Source: Phialophora verrucosa (taxonomy: Eukaryota; Ascomycota; Eurotiomycetes; Chaetothyriales; Herpotrichiellaceae). From it: a stretch of DNA of 64,000 nt. The notes under the pieces are model-generated. The model was not told the origin of the DNA. It saw nothing but the letters and a program-made list of their open reading frames with translations, and ran no database searches. Of the stretch, positions 1-10,129 are shown piece by piece. The position numbers were made by a program, and so were the translations under genes. The DNA lies in NCBI GenBank assembly GCA_002099365.1, contig MSED01000001.1:3906001-3970000 (forward strand). Reading direction: 5' to 3'. Within the stretch, counting starts at the first letter, position 1; each line of letters begins with the position of its first letter.

Positions 1-1744
1 CCTGGACGCCACTGAAGTCGGTCATGCCAAACAACTCGTCCATGCGCTCGAGAGAAAGACCCTTCGTCTCCGGCACGAGGAAGAACGACCCGACCGCAAT
101 GGCGAAGCAGAAAGAGCCGTAAATGAAGTAAGTGCCGTAGCCCGTCGGACCTCCCACCTTGACCAGCATAACAGGGGTGGCACGCGCAACGGCCAAGTTG
201 AAAACCCATTGCGTAGCCGCCGCATACGACACGATCAACCCGCGAAGTCGCTGGGTGGAGATCTCGGAGCTGTAAATCCAGCAGACAGGGCCCCAGCCAA
301 ACTGGAAGGCTGCGGCAAAGAGATAGACCATCACCAGTGCTCCATATCCCGCGCCCGAGATCGGGGCGCCCTTCTTGGGCGCATCGAACCGGACGAAGAA
401 GCCGAGGTAGAACATGCAGAACCACATGAAGAACCCGGTCCAGACCAACGACCATCTCCGGCCGAGCGTGTCGGCGAGGAAGGTGATGAAGATGGCGCAG
501 GAGCACATCTTGACGATGCCGTACACTCCGGTGGCGAAGAGCGACTGCGTATTGCCCGTGACGCCGAGGTCAGTGAAGATGGTGGGAGCGTAGTAGTTCT
601 GTCATGTCCCAACATTAGCTATGTGAACCATTCATGCGCCTGACGGGAGACTTACGATGGCGTTAGTACCGGTCCACTGTTGGGCAGTCATCAGTCCAAT
701 AGCCATGATTGCACGTCGACGATTGCCGGGAATGGTCCATGTCTCCTTGGTCAACGCCCAGTAGCTGTTGCCACCGGCCCGGCCTCGCTCAGCTTCAAGT
801 TGAGTCTGCATCTCCAGGAGCTCAGCCTGGACATAAGGGTGCGTGGGCGGCAGGTTCCGGACTTTGGAAAGGATTCTGGACGCCTCATCCCAATTGTCCT
901 GCGAGGCGAGCCATCGAGGACTTTCCGGACAGAAAATGATCGCTATGAAGAGGAGGAACGGCGGCAGGGACTGCATCGAGAGTGGCACAATCCAAGTGGC
1001 ATGGCCCTTGAAGTGCAGCAGGCTGCCGTAGTTGATGAAGAAGGCGATCATGGCGCCCATTGTTTCGAATAACTGGTAGAACCCGACGAGCAGACCTCGA
1101 ATGCCGCGAGGAGCGTTTTCGGCGACATAGGTGGGAGCAACCATGGTGGCCCCTCCGAGTCCCAATCCTTCCACGAATCTGGTACTATTAGAAGAGGTTC
1201 CTCGCAGACAGATCATGTAATAGGTTCGACGTACCGTCCAACATAGAAGCATGAGATATGACCGTACGAGAGTGCTTGGAGAAGGCCGCCAATGAAGGCA
1301 AATGTGGCAACCACGTAGATGGTGATCTTTCGTCCCTTCCAGTCGGCCAGAGGATTGGCAGCAAGGGCGCCTACGATGGCACCGGCTTGCATGACTGACA
1401 CCAGGTTGGCGGAGAGGTTGGACTGTGCGATCTTCGACTTGTGTGTGATACCGAACTCGCTGACAACCGGTCAGATCGTCTGCATCCGCACCGTTTCCGG
1501 GGAGGGCAAATCTCACTCTTTGAAGTCAGGCAACGTCAACACTCCGCCAATGATACCGATATCCATCCCAAAGAGGGTTCCGCCGAAGCAAGCCTGGAGC
1601 AAAAGTCAGCATATCGTCTCGCCCTGCCGTTCAGTCAGGACGCCAACTTACTGCGGCTGCCAAAGCAAACACCCTCCAGTTGTAGACCTCGGGAGGGTCG
1701 AGCTTGACGGAATCATTGTGCACGATTCGTCTGAGGAACGACAT
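1..1744 (-). CDS. MFS quinate/sugar transporter (3' end outside window)
   Basis: Major facilitator superfamily proton/sugar porter, probably plasma-membrane, closest in feel to fungal quinate permeases. Five exons (complement): 1652-1744, 1517-1593, 1235-1459, 656-1178 and 1-598; all four introns are GT..AG and join in frame. The start matches the quinate-permease style (EVYNWRVF near residue 20). Family marks seen: GMDIGIIGG in the first membrane segment, DWKGRK in the 2-3 loop, PESPRWL before the central loop, a second-half loop with LADTLGRRW, and PETKGLSLERMDELFG near the C-terminus. The reading is open to base 1, so only the final C-terminal tail is missing. The substrate cannot be read from sequence: hexose, quinate or a uronic acid are all possible. 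The neighbouring DUF2264 enzyme on the same strand makes a carbohydrate or uronate role attractive, but that is inference. Confidence 0.9.
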
Positions 1745-3005
1745 GGCGGCTAACGGTGGTCTGGTGTCTGAACAACTGGACCAGGTGAGCAAGTCGAGGC
1801 TGGAGAAAGGGTCTTATGGGAGGGAAAGGAAGAAGGGAGGTAAATAAATGGAACCCGCCATCGGCCTTCTCACGCGAGGCCACATGCTCAACCAGGATGC
1901 CCTGCAGCCGACGGTGACAGATTTGATACTGCCGTGTCAGCGGATCTCCAGCTCTGTGGGGAGAAGCCTGGAGACTCCATGACCATGGGACAGGACTACC
2001 TCGTACGGAGGATTGTGCCGTTCGTGTGCAAGACTGGCTGGTAGAGAGGACGACGGGCGGACATTTGCCAGATGTCGAATAGTTCAGCCGCTTCGGCGCC
2101 ACTTAGCACAAGCACCAGGCTAGATCGAGACAAGATGGGCAAGCATTAGACAAGCATTGCAGCTCGAACCGCCAACGGCTGGGCTTGTTGCAACGCTTCG
2201 TTGCCACCCAGCAGTGTGAGAGTGAGCTGTCGGTGTCACTGCATGGCGGGGAGGGTAGGTGCTATTCTCCAAGAGTGATCGGCGTTTTCAGCCTGAAAGG
2301 CATGTCTCTGCACAATGGGGAAGCTGGGGAGGAATCATGGAAGCGGAGTGGAAGCCTCCTCGACCCAACCACATAGAATGCGGAGAGTCCAGCTGATGGC
2401 TGAGGTTGACACTCCACCTGGGGTACGGAACGACGGCACTCCTTCCGTCGATCGTGGGTAAATTCATGGATAAAAGCCAGGCTGGAGATGAGAAGGTGGA
2501 GGGAATGTTGACACCAAAGGCCGACCGAGACACACCCCCCCTCGGCACAATCATCCACCGAGTCCAATGAGGCGGCACTTCACAATACGCATCCTTGAGC
2601 AGCCTGAAATTGAGACGCCAGAGAAGGCCCCAGGGCGATGAGCTTGGACATTGCTGTACCGATTGCTAGTGGAAACCCTCAGAAACCGAGTCGGAAAACA
2701 CACCGAAGGCAAGGCTGCACTACTGAGTCAATCACCCGCACCACAAACGACCTGCAAGTGGGATCTCAACAGATCCCTGCTTCCCGAAAATCATTTCGGT
2801 TCTATCGGGGGCAGAAATAGCGACGATCAGCCGGACAGCCAAGCTGACGAACAAAGTTGATACCAACACCGCACTCTCACAGGTAAGATGTTGGCCGTGA
2901 CGGCGGGAGTCGGAGATCTCGACAGAGGCTACTGTAGGACTCAGGAAGCGGAACCTTCTTTCCCACGTGTCCCTCGCCTTTACAGAGAGACCAGAAGTGT
3001 TCCGT
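1745..3005. other. Intergenic, transporter promoter and DUF2264 3' side
   Basis: Apart from the TATA-like box and pyrimidine tract next to the transporter, I see no gene. Open frames here are short, lack family motifs and mostly begin at non-ATG codons. Confidence 0.6.
1812..1852 (-). promoter_or_regulatory. Candidate core promoter of the MFS transporter
   Basis: About 70-110 bases upstream of the transporter start there is an AT-rich TATTTA-like box (1841-1850) followed, in the direction of transcription, by a pyrimidine tract on the minus strand. This is a common fungal core-promoter arrangement. It is assigned from position and composition only. Confidence 0.3.
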
Positions 3006-4981
3006 TCAAGCCATTCTGTTTTTCATCCAGTCCGGGATACCTGGCCTCCGCTGCCAGCTGTCTTGCCACCCGGTCTGGTAGTCCGCAACACTGGCCGGAA
3101 TGGCGAATACGGCTGTCGTTAGCCAGATGTCCGCGTTTGAGGGGATGTCCATCTCCAAGCTGGGCAGCACGGATCGGCTTTCCACAAGGTTGCTGTTGGC
3201 GTCTTCGTCTAAGACTCGGCCGACGCGCGCTGGCTGTGCCAACTCGACAATTCCAACAGCGCCCCCTCGCGTCACGGCAATAGCTTCGCCATCGCTCGCC
3301 TGACGTCCTTCGCTCTTTTCCTCATTCATCGTCTGAAGTTCTCGCTCGTCCTTGGTTGCAACACCATTGAGCGCAAACGCGCCCTCGCTTGTGTTCAAGT
3401 TCCTGCTGCCGCTGGTGATGCGATGTAGGCGCAGATGCCAGTTCGGTGTGGCTTCTGAGGGAGGGAGCAGATAGGTCTCGACGACGACATCGGACCATGG
3501 CTTCCACACCGACACCAATACCGGTGTACCCTTGACTGTCTCCAGCCTTGCGTTTAGAGTCTTCCTTCGGACCTTCCAAGTCTCTCCTGCATCATCCGAC
3601 AATGCGAGCACGTTGTCGCCGCCGATGGCTTCGACAAAATATCCACCCGTCGGGACCGAGTAGCCAAAAGCCGAGCTATATGCGAATTTGCCGTACTTGC
3701 TTTCCGAAGCTCTCATCGGGTAGTGGCACATCTGGCCCGAAGATAGGAGGAACGTATGCCCACCTCTCTTCACCATGATATGCAAGGGGTGCTCTAGCGG
3801 TAAGATCGGTGGTATCGAACTCGAGGGATATGCTTGCTCTTTGCTTTGCCAGAACGCATGCGATTCAGGCAGGGCCAAGGCCGCGAAGGACAGCATGAAC
3901 CAATACGTCGAGCCCGGGGAGTTGTAGTTCTCGGATATGAATTGATTGGGATAGCCGTAGCCGATCGTCAAGATGCCTGATCCGTTCAGGATGTCCTTTT
4001 GTTGAGACCAGTAACGGAGATTGCGTAGAAGGACGCCTTTCACCACCCCCCAGCCCAGGGGTGCCTCGAGGTCCAAATCTGCAAACGCCACCGCGGCCCA
4101 GAAGCCGGCCATGGCGAAACGATACGTGAGAGAGCGCCCGAAGGTTATCGCTCGGCCTGTCATGGTCAGCAGACGTTTCGGTGCGAGGCCTGGGGGGCCA
4201 CCTTACCTTGCTCGTCGAAGTAATGCAAGAAATCCTTCGCGTACATCCTAGCTCGATTCTTGTACTCTTCCGCCCGCTTGGGGTCTTTCTCGCCGTTGAT
4301 CTTCGCATACAAAAGCTGCAGGTACTGGATTGCAAAGGAGCCCGAGTAATAGTCCATCTGGAGGGCGTCGCGAGGACCGTCGTTACTCCAGCCGCCAGAA
4401 CGATGAAAAGTGTCCAGATGATCCAGGTCAGCCTCGAGTCGCTCGGCGTCATAGGCAGCCCCATTCTTCATCAATGCCAGATTTGCAAAGACGCGAAACC
4501 ACAGCCAGTTGGTGTTGGGCATTTCCTTCTTGTTGATGTCGAGCCACACGCGAACATTCTCGCGCTCTCTTTCGCTCAATGGATCCCACAACTGCTTGGG
4601 GGCAACACAGAGCGCAAAACCGAGAGGGCACATTTCCACCATGCGCTGATCCATGTCCTTAGACCAACCCCAGAACTCAGGATGATCGGGGTCAGTTCCA
4701 TTCCTGATCCCTTCTAACCAGAATCCGGCACTTTCGAACGACTCACCACCGGCCAGCAAGGCTCCCAGACCCCACATGGGCCTGGTGAAGCCCTCGAGTT
4801 GAGCACCGGCTTCATCATATCGGGTTGCCGTAGCACCGAGGCGTAGTCTGGTCTTGCCCGGCGAGAAGAAAGGCAGTAGAGGGTTCAATAACGACTTGCA
4901 CGCGTCCACGACTTGAGCACGGGTGGCGAGGGGGTTGTTCAACGACGTAAAGTAGGGGGAAGACCTTGGAGCGGACATCAT
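3006..4981 (-). CDS. DUF2264 family protein, six-hairpin-glycosidase-like
   Basis: Two exons (complement 4207-4981 and 3006-4156) joined by a 50-base GT..AG intron give 641 residues. The whole protein follows the DUF2264 (PF10022) pattern: RLRLGATATRYD near residue 45, FTRPMWGL, NGTDPDHPEFWG, DQRMVEM, NTNWLWFRVF, a GWSNDG turn, then FGRSLTYRFA, GYGYPN and NSPGSTYWF. As I recall, the family has an (alpha/alpha)6 barrel related to six-hairpin glycosidases; its enzymology is poorly defined, so no reaction is assigned. No clear signal peptide is seen at MMSAPRSS, so it is probably intracellular. ATG codons at 4981 and 4978 are adjacent and equally usable. It lies on the same strand as the MFS transporter, which suggests uptake and processing of a glycoside or uronate (inference). 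Confidence 0.9.
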
Positions 4982-5602
4982 TCTGACAGCGATGAGCCAA
5001 TGAGCACAGCTGGAGTTACTCGTTCCCTTGTGGTCACCTGCTTATGCAACCTGTGGGAGAGGACGCATGGTGATTTTATTCAAGGGACGCGAAGCAGCCG
5101 AGTATTGGTGATCTTGTGCGATGGAAGTGATTGGAATGACGTCCTGCATAGACTCACCTTGCGCTGTCCGTTCTGCTGGAGAGCCTCCCGGTGGACCAAG
5201 ACTCGAATTTAGCCGTAAATCAGGGCAGCGGCAACACGAACTGCGAGCTGCATTGAACTGACTGTGGGCAACGGGAGAGTGGAAAAACCGTCCGCGGGGT
5301 TTGAACGCCGCCATGAACTTGGAGACGGCCATTTCTCCGAGTTGGTGTCTGAAGCCTGGTGGTATGATTGATGATCGCATGTCCGTCGCGATTTTGTGGA
5401 TTTCTCTTGCCACGAACTGGCCCGGCAAAGCGTCTGCGAATCCTTACAGCACTCAAGTCGTTCCAGGCGCCCCAGGCATCATACAGCGTTAACACATGCC
5501 ATTATATGTCTAGGTGGACGAAGTCTCTACCGAAGCAGCAACACCACGCATGTAAAAGGCTCCTCGCTAAAATCATTTCAATCTTATAAGCACACGCATC
5601 AT
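4982..5602. other. Intergenic, no gene seen
   Basis: Holds the DUF2264 5' region and the presumed 3' UTR of the E2 gene. Only short open frames without recognisable motifs are present. Confidence 0.6.
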
Positions 5603-6769
5603 TCATTCCCTTTGTAGATAAAAGTCATCCACGCTGTTTGCAACACCGCCCGCCCCAGCCGGGAAGAAGATCTTTTTCAGAACCATTAGACACAAGGCCA
5701 AAAAGACGCCCGCGATCGCCCGATCAATGGTGATGGTTTGCTCGCGCTCACGATCCCGCTGAAGCGTCAGGGGCTGGGCGTTCTGCGCGATCGCGGCATT
5801 GGCTGCCGCAAGAGGGGCGTTATGGAGACCGGAAAAGAGAGGTCTTGCATGTGTCGCGGCGCCAGAGGCGGCGTTAGGAGGTCGTGCGAGGTCGGCGGGC
5901 GAGAGCACCGCTTCGGCCGACGCCTGGGCTGCTTCCGCCGAAGGGGTGGGAACCAGCTGGAAGGGCGCCTGCGAGGGCGGGCGTAGTGACGGTGACGAGG
6001 ACGCGGTTTGCGACGTAGATTGGGACGACGTCTGAGGGTGTGAGGATGGTGGTGAGGTTGGTATTGAAGTCATCGCCGTATTTGACGTGGCGGGCGGTTG
6101 CTGCTGTACTTGTCGTGGTGTCTCTTGCGGCCGCATGTGTGGTTCACTCCCGCCTTGCGTCGCTCTCGGTGCGCTTGGATCTCGTGCCTCAAGCGACATG
6201 CCTTCTGGTAACAACTCCAGATCCAGATGCTCCTCTCCCTTCATGTCAACGCCGGCGGTCTTGCAGATGTCCCACCACTCGCGCATGATCGTCTCGTTGC
6301 TCTTCCCGCATGCTTCGCACTTCCAACTGCGGCTCTCTTTCGCGAGTCTCTTTCTGATGTCGGCGGGCGCTTCCAAGCCGCCAACCTGCCCCGCCGAGCC
6401 CTTCTCTGCCATGAAAGAGCGGAGAGCCGTCAATGCGGTGCGCACGCCCCATGCTGGCATCCACGTCTCTTCGTGGAAACCGGATATGCTCAGACAGATC
6501 TCTCGGTTCACCTCAAAGCGTCCCGAGGGCGTGAGGAAGCGAAAGTTCGGCGGTTTCAGAGGGTATGTCGGTGGAAGGCTAATGCGTCCGTGATACATGC
6601 CCCCGGCGTAAGGGGAGGGTGAAGGAGGCCCGAGTAAGGTGAAATGCCATTCATGTAGATCGGCGTCCGAGACCGGCGCAGCGAAGAAGGCTGGGTTTGG
6701 ATTTGACGAAGGAGACGAGAGCTCGGCAGTCTCTTTGAGAAGTCGTCGGATCGTAGGACTGGGAGCCAT
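5603..6769 (-). CDS. UBE2J1/Ubc6-type ER-anchored ubiquitin-conjugating enzyme
   Basis: A single exon of 388 residues. The N-terminal UBC fold (about 5-160) carries PSPYAGGMYHG, a PLKPPNFRFLTPSGRF strand, the active-site cysteine in EICLSISG (Cys92), and ETWMPAWGVRTAL followed by LRSFM. As in other Ubc6/UBE2J enzymes the canonical HPN tripeptide is absent. CLSISG-H-ETW and the following KRLAKESRSWKCEACGKS stretch resemble UBE2J1 more than UBE2J2. A long Ser/Pro/Gln-rich linker (about 200-335) leads to a C-terminal hydrophobic anchor (AIAGVFLALCLMVL, about 350-365), fitting a tail-anchored ER protein. Expected role: charging ubiquitin for ER-associated degradation. The start is the first ATG, immediately before the E2 fold. 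Confidence 0.92.
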   Translation of the reverse strand: MAPSPTIRRLLKETAELSSPSSNPNPAFFAAPVSDADLHEWHFTLLGPPSPSPYAGGMYHGRISLPPTYPLKPPNFRFLTPSGRFEVNREICLSISGFHEETWMPAWGVRTALTALRSFMAEKGSAGQVGGLEAPADIRKRLAKESRSWKCEACGKSNETIMREWWDICKTAGVDMKGEEHLDLELLPEGMSLEARDPSAPRATQGGSEPHMRPQETPRQVQQQPPATSNTAMTSIPTSPPSSHPQTSSQSTSQTASSSPSLRPPSQAPFQLVPTPSAEAAQASAEAVLSPADLARPPNAASGAATHARPLFSGLHNAPLAAANAAIAQNAQPLTLQRDREREQTITIDRAIAGVFLALCLMVLKKIFFPAGAGGVANSVDDFYLQRE

Positions 6770-8884
6770 GATCGGACCCAGTTGGGCTTTGGTCCTGTGG
6801 GTGGTCGATGTGTTAGGGTATGGTCATGGGCAAGGCTATGGCCGTATATCAGCGAGTCGGGCGAAGAGAATGAATGGTGGTACAGCCGACAAACTGCGCG
6901 TGAGTAAGATGTAAGGATAGCAAACGGTGGTCGGAAGTATGTATCTTGTCTACGTGGCTTGAAAGGCACTGCTGAGTCGCATCGCGCTGTGTCCTCCTGA
7001 ACTTCTCCGCGACGCTGCCCGCTGATGGTGTTGGAGTCTGATTGCATCATTCGCCGCTCTAAGTTAATATTCAGGCTAACCCTCTACAGATGGCGCTGCG
7101 CCTACGGGTAAAGAGGACCTTTACAAGTATTACCCCTACCATTACCGTGCTTCTACTTCCTTTAATGCAGTTGGTCCTTATGGGCTAGCTGACAACTTCG
7201 CTGCACACCTAGTCTTGATCGAACGAGCTAAATGGGGTTTCCTCCGCTAAATAGTCGACCGAAGCGAATGCAGCAACGGCGGCCCATCAGAGCTGACTTT
7301 GGGTCGCTTTACCACTGCAACAGGACTTCGAGATAAGCCGTCTGAAGAATATGTGACCAAGCATGCAGTTCAGGCTCGAGCATCAGTTGTCCGTGATTGG
7401 CAGACCTCTCACGACTTCGGCACGAGGTGAAAACAACGCGTCGATCTCGGCTACTGCCGGCCAGTGATCAAGCAGCAACTGTGTTTGCTGATCGAGAGTG
7501 CGACGTACGCTCGAAACGTTCTTTATGGCCTGGCCTAGAGCTTGCACCTGGAAGGCGGTAGGCTGGGGGTGCCGATGGGTATCGTTCCCCATAAGTTCAT
7601 AAAGCCTCATCCGCATCTCAGTGAAGTCCTCTTGAACGATGTTCTGGGGGAGGAGATGTCGGGAGGTCGTTGAGGGATGGGTGAATTTGCGTCCGTAACT
7701 ACAAAGCTATATCGGCCGTCTTGCATGGTGCTTGATCTTTGTCGTGGGTTAGGCTGTGCCATGTATATACATACCATTCATGCCGCGCGGGGACACATGG
7801 ATATATGCTCGTCGTAAAAAGAGGAGCTGACGCATGTCTAATATGACGTTGGTTGGAACGAGTCGCCGAGTCAAGGTCGCAGATCATGCGGCTTGTGGTG
7901 TACGAAATACAAGGGAATTCAATTGCTCGGAGAGGAGAGTTCCTTTGGAAAGAATACAGTAGTCTTAAGTCAACTTCAGCCGTTTCCCCAGCCTTGCTTT
8001 CTCCTACGGAGTACTGTACTGTTTCCCCTAGAAGGAGAAAGTACTCGGTACGGCCACCTCGTAAACAAGCAGGGATGAGGCGCGAGCAGAGCCAAGCCGA
8101 GTCGAGCAGAGAAGCACAAGTACGCGGTACGCAAATCAATCATGCAGGGATGATCTTTTCAGGTCATAAAGCGTACAGATCGGGCGAGGCTAGAAACGGA
8201 AAGCCTCTTTCTTCCGCATGAAGATCAAAGATGGGCGTAGCGGCAACAGGAGAGGAATGGAACGAGAAAAGGGAGGGCGGGCGATCCGTGGCTGTTTCCG
8301 AGGCACTTCAGGGGCTCCAGCCTCGCCCGGGGCGGCGCGGGTTCGGTTCCGGGCTGTCAGTCCTGACCCTTTGTAACCCCGGTGCCCCCGGTTCGAAGAC
8401 TATGTACCAGGATAATTGGCTGCGGTCAGACAAAGATGGCCGGCTGGGGATCGAAGATACTTCGCTGCATTGACTCACTCCGAAAAAGGGGACTGTGAAT
8501 CTACAAAGCGCGAAGACCCTCCTGGATGAGCAGCCGATGCGAAGCGGGATGTGCGAAGATGTGAAATGTGATGTGTTCTTCGATGGCGTTCGTCACGCTG
8601 CCAATCAGGGTTGAGAAACGCACTCGTCTCAAGACGGTATCAGCCTCGCCGGACGAGGCAGAGAGCCGTTTCAGTCTCGCACATTCATGCCCCTTACCTC
8701 GAGATTTCCTCAGCGCACGGGGTTATATCATTGCGGTGTCGCTTCGAGGGCACTCGTCTATCTCTACTTGTCTTCCTTCGTCTTACTCCTTACTATCCAA
8801 ATATCCCAGTTTATCCTCTATTTGTGAGCTTGCGCCTTCTTTCCGTATTCGCCCGTGGAGACAAGATAGCCGAAGTTGTGTACA
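6770..8884. other. Divergent intergenic region, no gene supported
   Basis: About 2.1 kb between the E2 gene and the coiled-coil gene, which are transcribed apart. Small frames occur at 7383-7616 (-) and 7853-8221 (+), with no motif or splice partner. One copy of a TACGGAGTA word lies at 8005-8013. No tRNA fold was recognised. Probably two promoters and UTR. Confidence 0.5.
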
Positions 8885-10129
8885 ATGTGGTCGCCCAGCC
8901 AAATCACTCGAACTGCTTCCAGCCATTCCGTGGCTCTGTCGATAGGCTCTATGGCGTCGTCCACCTCCAGTCAGAATTCTCTGTATTTGCAGCACCCTGC
9001 GTCGAGCCCCGACACCAACTACAGTGACCGCGACAATGATAGCGAAGACCTCGTGTCCGCCTACCAGGATGAGAAACCGCAGGTCCAATCTCCGCAGCAG
9101 CTTCGACCCGTGGCGTTCAGTCTCGATGAAATGCCCCTGTGGAATCCCAAGAAAAGGACCCTCCCATTGAATTCCAGAGAGCATTTCATGGTGGCCGCGA
9201 AGCAACACGACGAGGTCCACCAGACGCTCGAGATGCAGAGAAAGCGAAGCGAGTCCGTCACTTCGGTTGACACCCACGCCACGCTCGCCGAAGAGGAAGA
9301 CGGCCATGAAGTGGAGATGGATCTGAAGACTCCGACTGTTGCACGGCACCGAGTCCCCCACGAAGAGGCATTTAGTCTCGACGCAGCGGGACCCATGTCA
9401 AATCTGCTACATTCCCTCCTTCTCCGCGTCGCTGATGTCGAGCGTGCTCAACCCACCGTCATGGCCGGCGATTATGCGACCTTGCAAAGCCGTGTGGCCG
9501 AGCTGGAGCGAGAAAACCAAACGATCCTCAAATCTCACAATGACCTACTCGCGCTCCGTAACGACGATCTCATGAATCTGATCAAAGTACGCGACCTCCT
9601 CGCCGAGGAAAGGCGCGAACACGCCGCCATTCGCAAACTCCGTGACGACGACCTCGAAAACGTGCTCGTGTTGCGCGAGAAATTGGCCAAAGCCACTTGG
9701 TCCGGGAAATTGCAGATCGCGACCTCGCAGCCACAGGAGAGGCGGTCGTACCTCGGTGGAGGTTCGATGACGCCCATCCTGCCACACCGGATATCGAGGC
9801 CTGACTCGGATGATTTGTGGCAACAGGCCAAGACCGCAGCGATGGAGCAGCGGGTCTTGGAGCTAGAGAAGGTAAATGCTAGTCTGAAAGCTGCTCAACC
9901 CGCCGCCGCCGTCAAAGCCCCAGAGACTGATCAGCTGATGAGTCGCGTGGAGAACATGTTCGAGGACAGCTTGAGGCAGCGGGAGAGGATGGCGACAAAG
10001 GTGCAGCAACTCAGGTCGGAAAAGGATGGACTTCAGAAGGAAGTCGAACGTTTGGAAGACCGGAATGGTGAGTTGGAAGCCATTGTCGAGAGGTTGAAGA
10101 GAGGTGTGAATACGGGCGTTGGGCATTGA
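8885..10129 (+). CDS. Coiled-coil protein of unknown function
   Basis: A single exon of 414 residues from the ATG at 8885; an in-frame ATG at 8951 (MASSTSSQNS) is an alternative start. I do not recognise a family. The N-terminal half is Ser-rich and probably disordered. From about residue 195 it is strongly heptad-like: VAELERENQTILKS, then two similar blocks starting LRNDDL (about 224) and LRDDDL (about 252), 28 residues or four heptads apart. A second coil (about 315-410) contains QRVLELEKVNASLK and ends in KEVERLEDRNGELEAIVERL. No membrane segment or signal peptide is visible. The form suggests a structural or scaffolding protein (cytoskeleton, septum or spindle-pole type), but nothing specific supports one role. 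Confidence 0.75.
   Translation: MWSPSQITRTASSHSVALSIGSMASSTSSQNSLYLQHPASSPDTNYSDRDNDSEDLVSAYQDEKPQVQSPQQLRPVAFSLDEMPLWNPKKRTLPLNSREHFMVAAKQHDEVHQTLEMQRKRSESVTSVDTHATLAEEEDGHEVEMDLKTPTVARHRVPHEEAFSLDAAGPMSNLLHSLLLRVADVERAQPTVMAGDYATLQSRVAELERENQTILKSHNDLLALRNDDLMNLIKVRDLLAEERREHAAIRKLRDDDLENVLVLREKLAKATWSGKLQIATSQPQERRSYLGGGSMTPILPHRISRPDSDDLWQQAKTAAMEQRVLELEKVNASLKAAQPAAAVKAPETDQLMSRVENMFEDSLRQRERMATKVQQLRSEKDGLQKEVERLEDRNGELEAIVERLKRGVNTGVGH

Noticed and set aside
7383..7616. 77-residue minus-strand frame
   Set aside because: Short, isolated, with no conserved motif or recognisable exon partner.
8330..8410. tRNA-like GGTTCGA words
   Set aside because: No acceptor stem or anticodon arm could be paired around them.
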